A stretch of 6,270 nucleotides of DNA from Allocoleopsis sp036703385 (GTDB taxonomy: Bacteria; Cyanobacteriota; Cyanobacteriia; Cyanobacteriales; Coleofasciculaceae). Of this stretch, positions 4,922 to 6,270 are shown in pieces. Positions within the stretch are counted from its first letter, which is position 1. Each line of letters starts with the position of its first letter. Both the position numbers and the translations under genes were made by a program. The notes under the pieces were generated by a model that saw only the letters and a program-made list of their open reading frames with translations, did not search any database and was not told where the DNA came from. Where the stretch lies: contig NZ_DATNPA010000448.1 in assembly GCF_036703385.1 (NCBI RefSeq), positions 1 to 6,270 of the forward strand, written 5' to 3'.

Positions 4922-5332
4922 ATGGTGAAAGATCGGTTTCATGATGTCGTTAGAATTGCATTAGAGAAGGAAAGTTGGAAAATTACGGCTGACCCTTATG
5001 AAATTAATGTTGATGATGTAGATTTTGAGATTGATTTAGCAGCAGAACAACTTTTGGCTGCCGAACTAGAGGAGCGGAAAATTGCTGTGGAGGTTAAAAG
5101 TTTTATTAGTCCGTCCAATGTTTCAGAATTTCATACGGCATTGGGACAATTTCTCAACTACCGGGATGCACTGGAAAAAATTGAACCCGATCGCCAACTT
5201 TACCTGGCGGTGCGCGTACCAATTTATGAAAGTTTCTTTCAACGGCGGTTCATTGCAGCTGCGGTGAAGCGATATCAACTGCGACTGATTATCTATGACG
5301 TGCAACAGGAGGTTATTATCCGATGGCTGTAG
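4922..5332 (+). CDS. xisH: XisH family protein (fdxN element excision controlling factor)
   Basis: The 136-residue protein matches XisH along its full length: N-terminal KDRFHDVVRIALEKESWKIT (3-22), then EIDLAAEQLLAAE (36-48), KIAVEVKSF (53-61), an SEFHTALGQFLNYRDAL helix (68-84), LYLAVRVP (93-100) and the C-terminal IIYDVQQEVIIRW (123-135). XisH structures have a restriction-endonuclease-like (PD-(D/E)xK) fold. Asp38 with Glu57-x-Lys59 gives a plausible intact active-site set, though catalysis is not proven for the family. In Anabaena PCC 7120, XisH and XisI are needed together with the XisF recombinase to excise the fdxN element. Here no recombinase or nif gene is visible, as for most of the many XisHI pairs in cyanobacteria. 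The gene overlaps xisI by 10 bases. No close RBS precedes its ATG. Confidence 0.95.
   Translation: MVKDRFHDVVRIALEKESWKITADPYEINVDDVDFEIDLAAEQLLAAELEERKIAVEVKSFISPSNVSEFHTALGQFLNYRDALEKIEPDRQLYLAVRVPIYESFFQRRFIAAAVKRYQLRLIIYDVQQEVIIRWL
5307..5312 (+). promoter_or_regulatory. Shine-Dalgarno sequence of xisI, inside xisH
   Basis: AGGAGG lies 10 bases before the xisI ATG and within the last codons of xisH. It fixes the xisI start and suggests xisI can be translated well in its own right, whereas xisH lacks a comparable site, which would favour excess XisI over XisH. Confidence 0.7.
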
Positions 5333-5703
5333 AGCAATATCGGCAATATATACGACATATCCTTTCAGAACGTGCTCAACGCTCTTCAAGGCAACGAAAC
5401 GCCCAAGAGTATGAGGTACAAACTATTTTTGATTCTGAACACGATCATTACCAACTGCTTTATGTGGGGTGGCGTGGAGATAAACGCGATTTTGGGTGTA
5501 TTCTGCACCTTGATATCAAAGGCGGAAAAATCTGGATTCAGCATGATGGCACAGAAGAAGGAATTGCTAATCGACTAGTCGAAATGGGAGTGCCTAAGCA
5601 GGACATCATTTTGGCATTCCATGAACCTTACGTGCGCCAGTTTACTGGTTTCGGCACGGGTGAGGAGGTTCTCTACGAGACGGCAAAGCCAAACGCAAGT
5701 TAA
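5323..5703 (+). CDS. xisI: XisI family protein, partner of XisH
   Basis: The 126-residue protein shows the XisI signature: YRQYIRHIL (6-14), QTIFDSEHDHYQLLYVGW (33-50), CILHLDIKGGKIWIQHDG (59-76), TEEGIANRLVEMGVPKQDI (77-95) and AFHEPYVRQFTGF (98-110). Typical members stop soon after RQFTxFA, near residue 111-112; here the frame goes on for about 15 residues (GTGEEVLYETAKPNAS) to the stop, a short polar extension. The reading frame shifts relative to xisH and overlaps its last 10 bases (ATGGCTGTAG serves both), so the two are made from one transcript. In the one studied case, XisI acts with XisH in excision of the fdxN element; the general role is unknown. The frequent pairing of a nuclease-fold protein with a small partner makes a toxin-antitoxin-like or defence-like role possible (inference). 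Confidence 0.95.
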   Translation: MAVEQYRQYIRHILSERAQRSSRQRNAQEYEVQTIFDSEHDHYQLLYVGWRGDKRDFGCILHLDIKGGKIWIQHDGTEEGIANRLVEMGVPKQDIILAFHEPYVRQFTGFGTGEEVLYETAKPNAS

Positions 5704-5785
5704 CATCATGCAAGCATAGCCCCCAAGGTGTCTGTTTGGTTTACACTTGCTCTACAAGTGGTTGCAATTTCACTTTACGTTCCAT

Positions 5786-5992
5786 ATGCCTGAGATAATT
5801 GAGATACCTGTTGAACTGACTCACTTTCAACTTCCTAAAGCCGTTCAAGAGCGTCTTCAATTTTTGCTGGATCGCCAGGACATAGGTGAAGAGCTTACTC
5901 AAGCAGAGCGACGGGAAGCAGAAGGACTTGTCGAGTTAGTAGAGTTTTTATCACTACTTCGCTTGCGATCGCAACGTGTTACGAAGCAGTGA
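5786..5992 (+). CDS. Small acidic helical protein paired with an HNH endonuclease gene
   Basis: The 68-residue product starts MPEIIEIPVELTHFQLP (a short likely beta strand), followed by KAVQERLQFLLDRQDIGEEL (18-37) and TQAERREAEGLVELVEFLSL (38-57), two probable helices rich in Glu, Leu and Gln, and a basic tail. There is no signal or membrane segment. I know this type only as a small conserved cyanobacterial protein often found directly before an HNH nuclease gene; no function is established to my knowledge. Here the HNH gene starts 3 bases after its stop. Size, acidity and the pairing suggest an antitoxin or immunity partner, which is inference. The frame is open upstream to a TTG at 5747, but the ATG at 5786 gives the compact form and is preferred; no RBS is obvious for either. 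A HIP1 octamer lies near its 3' end (5965-5972). Confidence 0.75.
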   Translation: MPEIIEIPVELTHFQLPKAVQERLQFLLDRQDIGEELTQAERREAEGLVELVEFLSLLRLRSQRVTKQ

Positions 5993-5995
5993 TTA

Positions 5996-6270
5996 ATGAC
6001 AACGATTCCAGCATCTTTACGTCGATTGGTTATTCAAAGAGCGGGCGAGCGCTGCGAGTATTGCCGTTTGTCCCAAGCAGGGCAAGAAGCTGCTTTTCAT
6101 ATCGACCACATTATTCCTATAGTAGCAGGTGGTGCAACTACAGCAGATAACTTGGCACTTGCGTGCGTGTCATGTTCGCTGCGTAAAGCTGCCCGACAAA
6201 TGGTTGAAGATCCACAGACGGGTGAAATGGTATTAATCTTTAACCCTCGCCAACAAGTGTGGAAAGAGCA
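5996..6270 (+). CDS. HNH endonuclease, N-terminal part (3' end outside window)
   Basis: Translation from the ATG at 5996 stays open to the window edge (91 full codons). The sequence has all the marks of a zinc-bearing HNH nuclease: RAGERCEYC (15-23, first CxxC at Cys20/Cys23), FHIDHIIP (34-41, with the catalytic HxDH histidines 35 and 38), the central Asn in DNLALAC (51-57), and the second CxxC pair in CVSC (57-60) followed by RKAARQ (63-68). The usual CxxCN is CxxCS here, so the residue after the last Cys is Ser. Members of this subfamily are about 130 residues long, so perhaps 40 residues are missing. It probably cuts DNA in the cytosol, with unknown target. It starts 3 bases after the stop of the 68-codon gene, without its own strong RBS, so coupled translation is likely. 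Confidence 0.92.
   Translation, partial: MTTIPASLRRLVIQRAGERCEYCRLSQAGQEAAFHIDHIIPIVAGGATTADNLALACVSCSLRKAARQMVEDPQTGEMVLIFNPRQQVWKE

Noticed and set aside
5744..5760. 6-pair hairpin CACTTG/CAAGTG between xisI and the next gene
   Set aside because: The stem is short, no T-run follows, and it lies just before a gene. It is not distinguishable from chance.
1..6270. CRISPR arrays, tRNA or rRNA genes, insertion sequences
   Set aside because: No regularly spaced repeats, cloverleaf or rRNA motifs, or transposase frames with terminal repeats were seen on either strand. HIP1 octamers are dispersed and are not an array.

Overview
The window is a cyanobacterial chromosome segment. Direct signs are six copies of the octamer GCGATCGC (the HIP1 palindrome abundant in many cyanobacteria) and a gene set typical of filamentous cyanobacteria: a ClpC-type unfoldase, a XisH/XisI pair, a type II NAD(P)H dehydrogenase next to a DoxX protein, and a small CPXCG zinc-ribbon-like protein. 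Genus and species cannot be fixed from the sequence alone.

Layout. (1) Bases 2-619 are the C-terminal end of clpC, closed by a strong hairpin terminator (653-697). (2) Bases 698-1228 hold no convincing gene. They carry a good sigma-70-like promoter (886-915) and a clear c-di-AMP riboswitch of the ydaO/yuaA class (about 940-1086), with a leader that runs to an RBS and a 63-codon gene of unknown function (1229-1420). (3) A convergent junction (1421-1618) has two overlapping, mutually exclusive hairpins and a hairpin built from two inverted HIP1 octamers. (4) Bases 1619-3573 form a leftward block: a possible one-helix membrane protein, an NDH-2 flavoenzyme, and a DoxX-family membrane protein one base downstream of it. 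(5) After a 359-base divergent gap, rightward genes resume: the CPXCG protein (3933-4121), a hairpin, an NtcA-like palindrome, YjbQ/UPF0047 (4465-4881), then xisH and xisI overlapping by 10 bases (4922-5703). (6) The right end carries a 68-residue acidic helical protein (5786-5992), followed after 3 bases by an HNH endonuclease (5996 to the edge and beyond).

How the parts fit. The riboswitch should tie the small gene at 1229 to c-di-AMP, a messenger linked to potassium and osmotic balance. By eye I find a possible switching mechanism: a 10-pair anti-P1 element, part of which can also help mask the RBS. The NDH-2/DoxX pair is probably one transcript for quinone-linked redox work at the membrane. 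The right-hand 1.3 kb contains two compact two-gene units, each pairing a nuclease-like protein with a small partner (XisH with XisI; HNH with the 68-residue protein). This looks like accessory or selfish-module territory rather than housekeeping DNA. The best leads for something undescribed are the riboswitch-controlled orphan protein and the small-protein/HNH pair.
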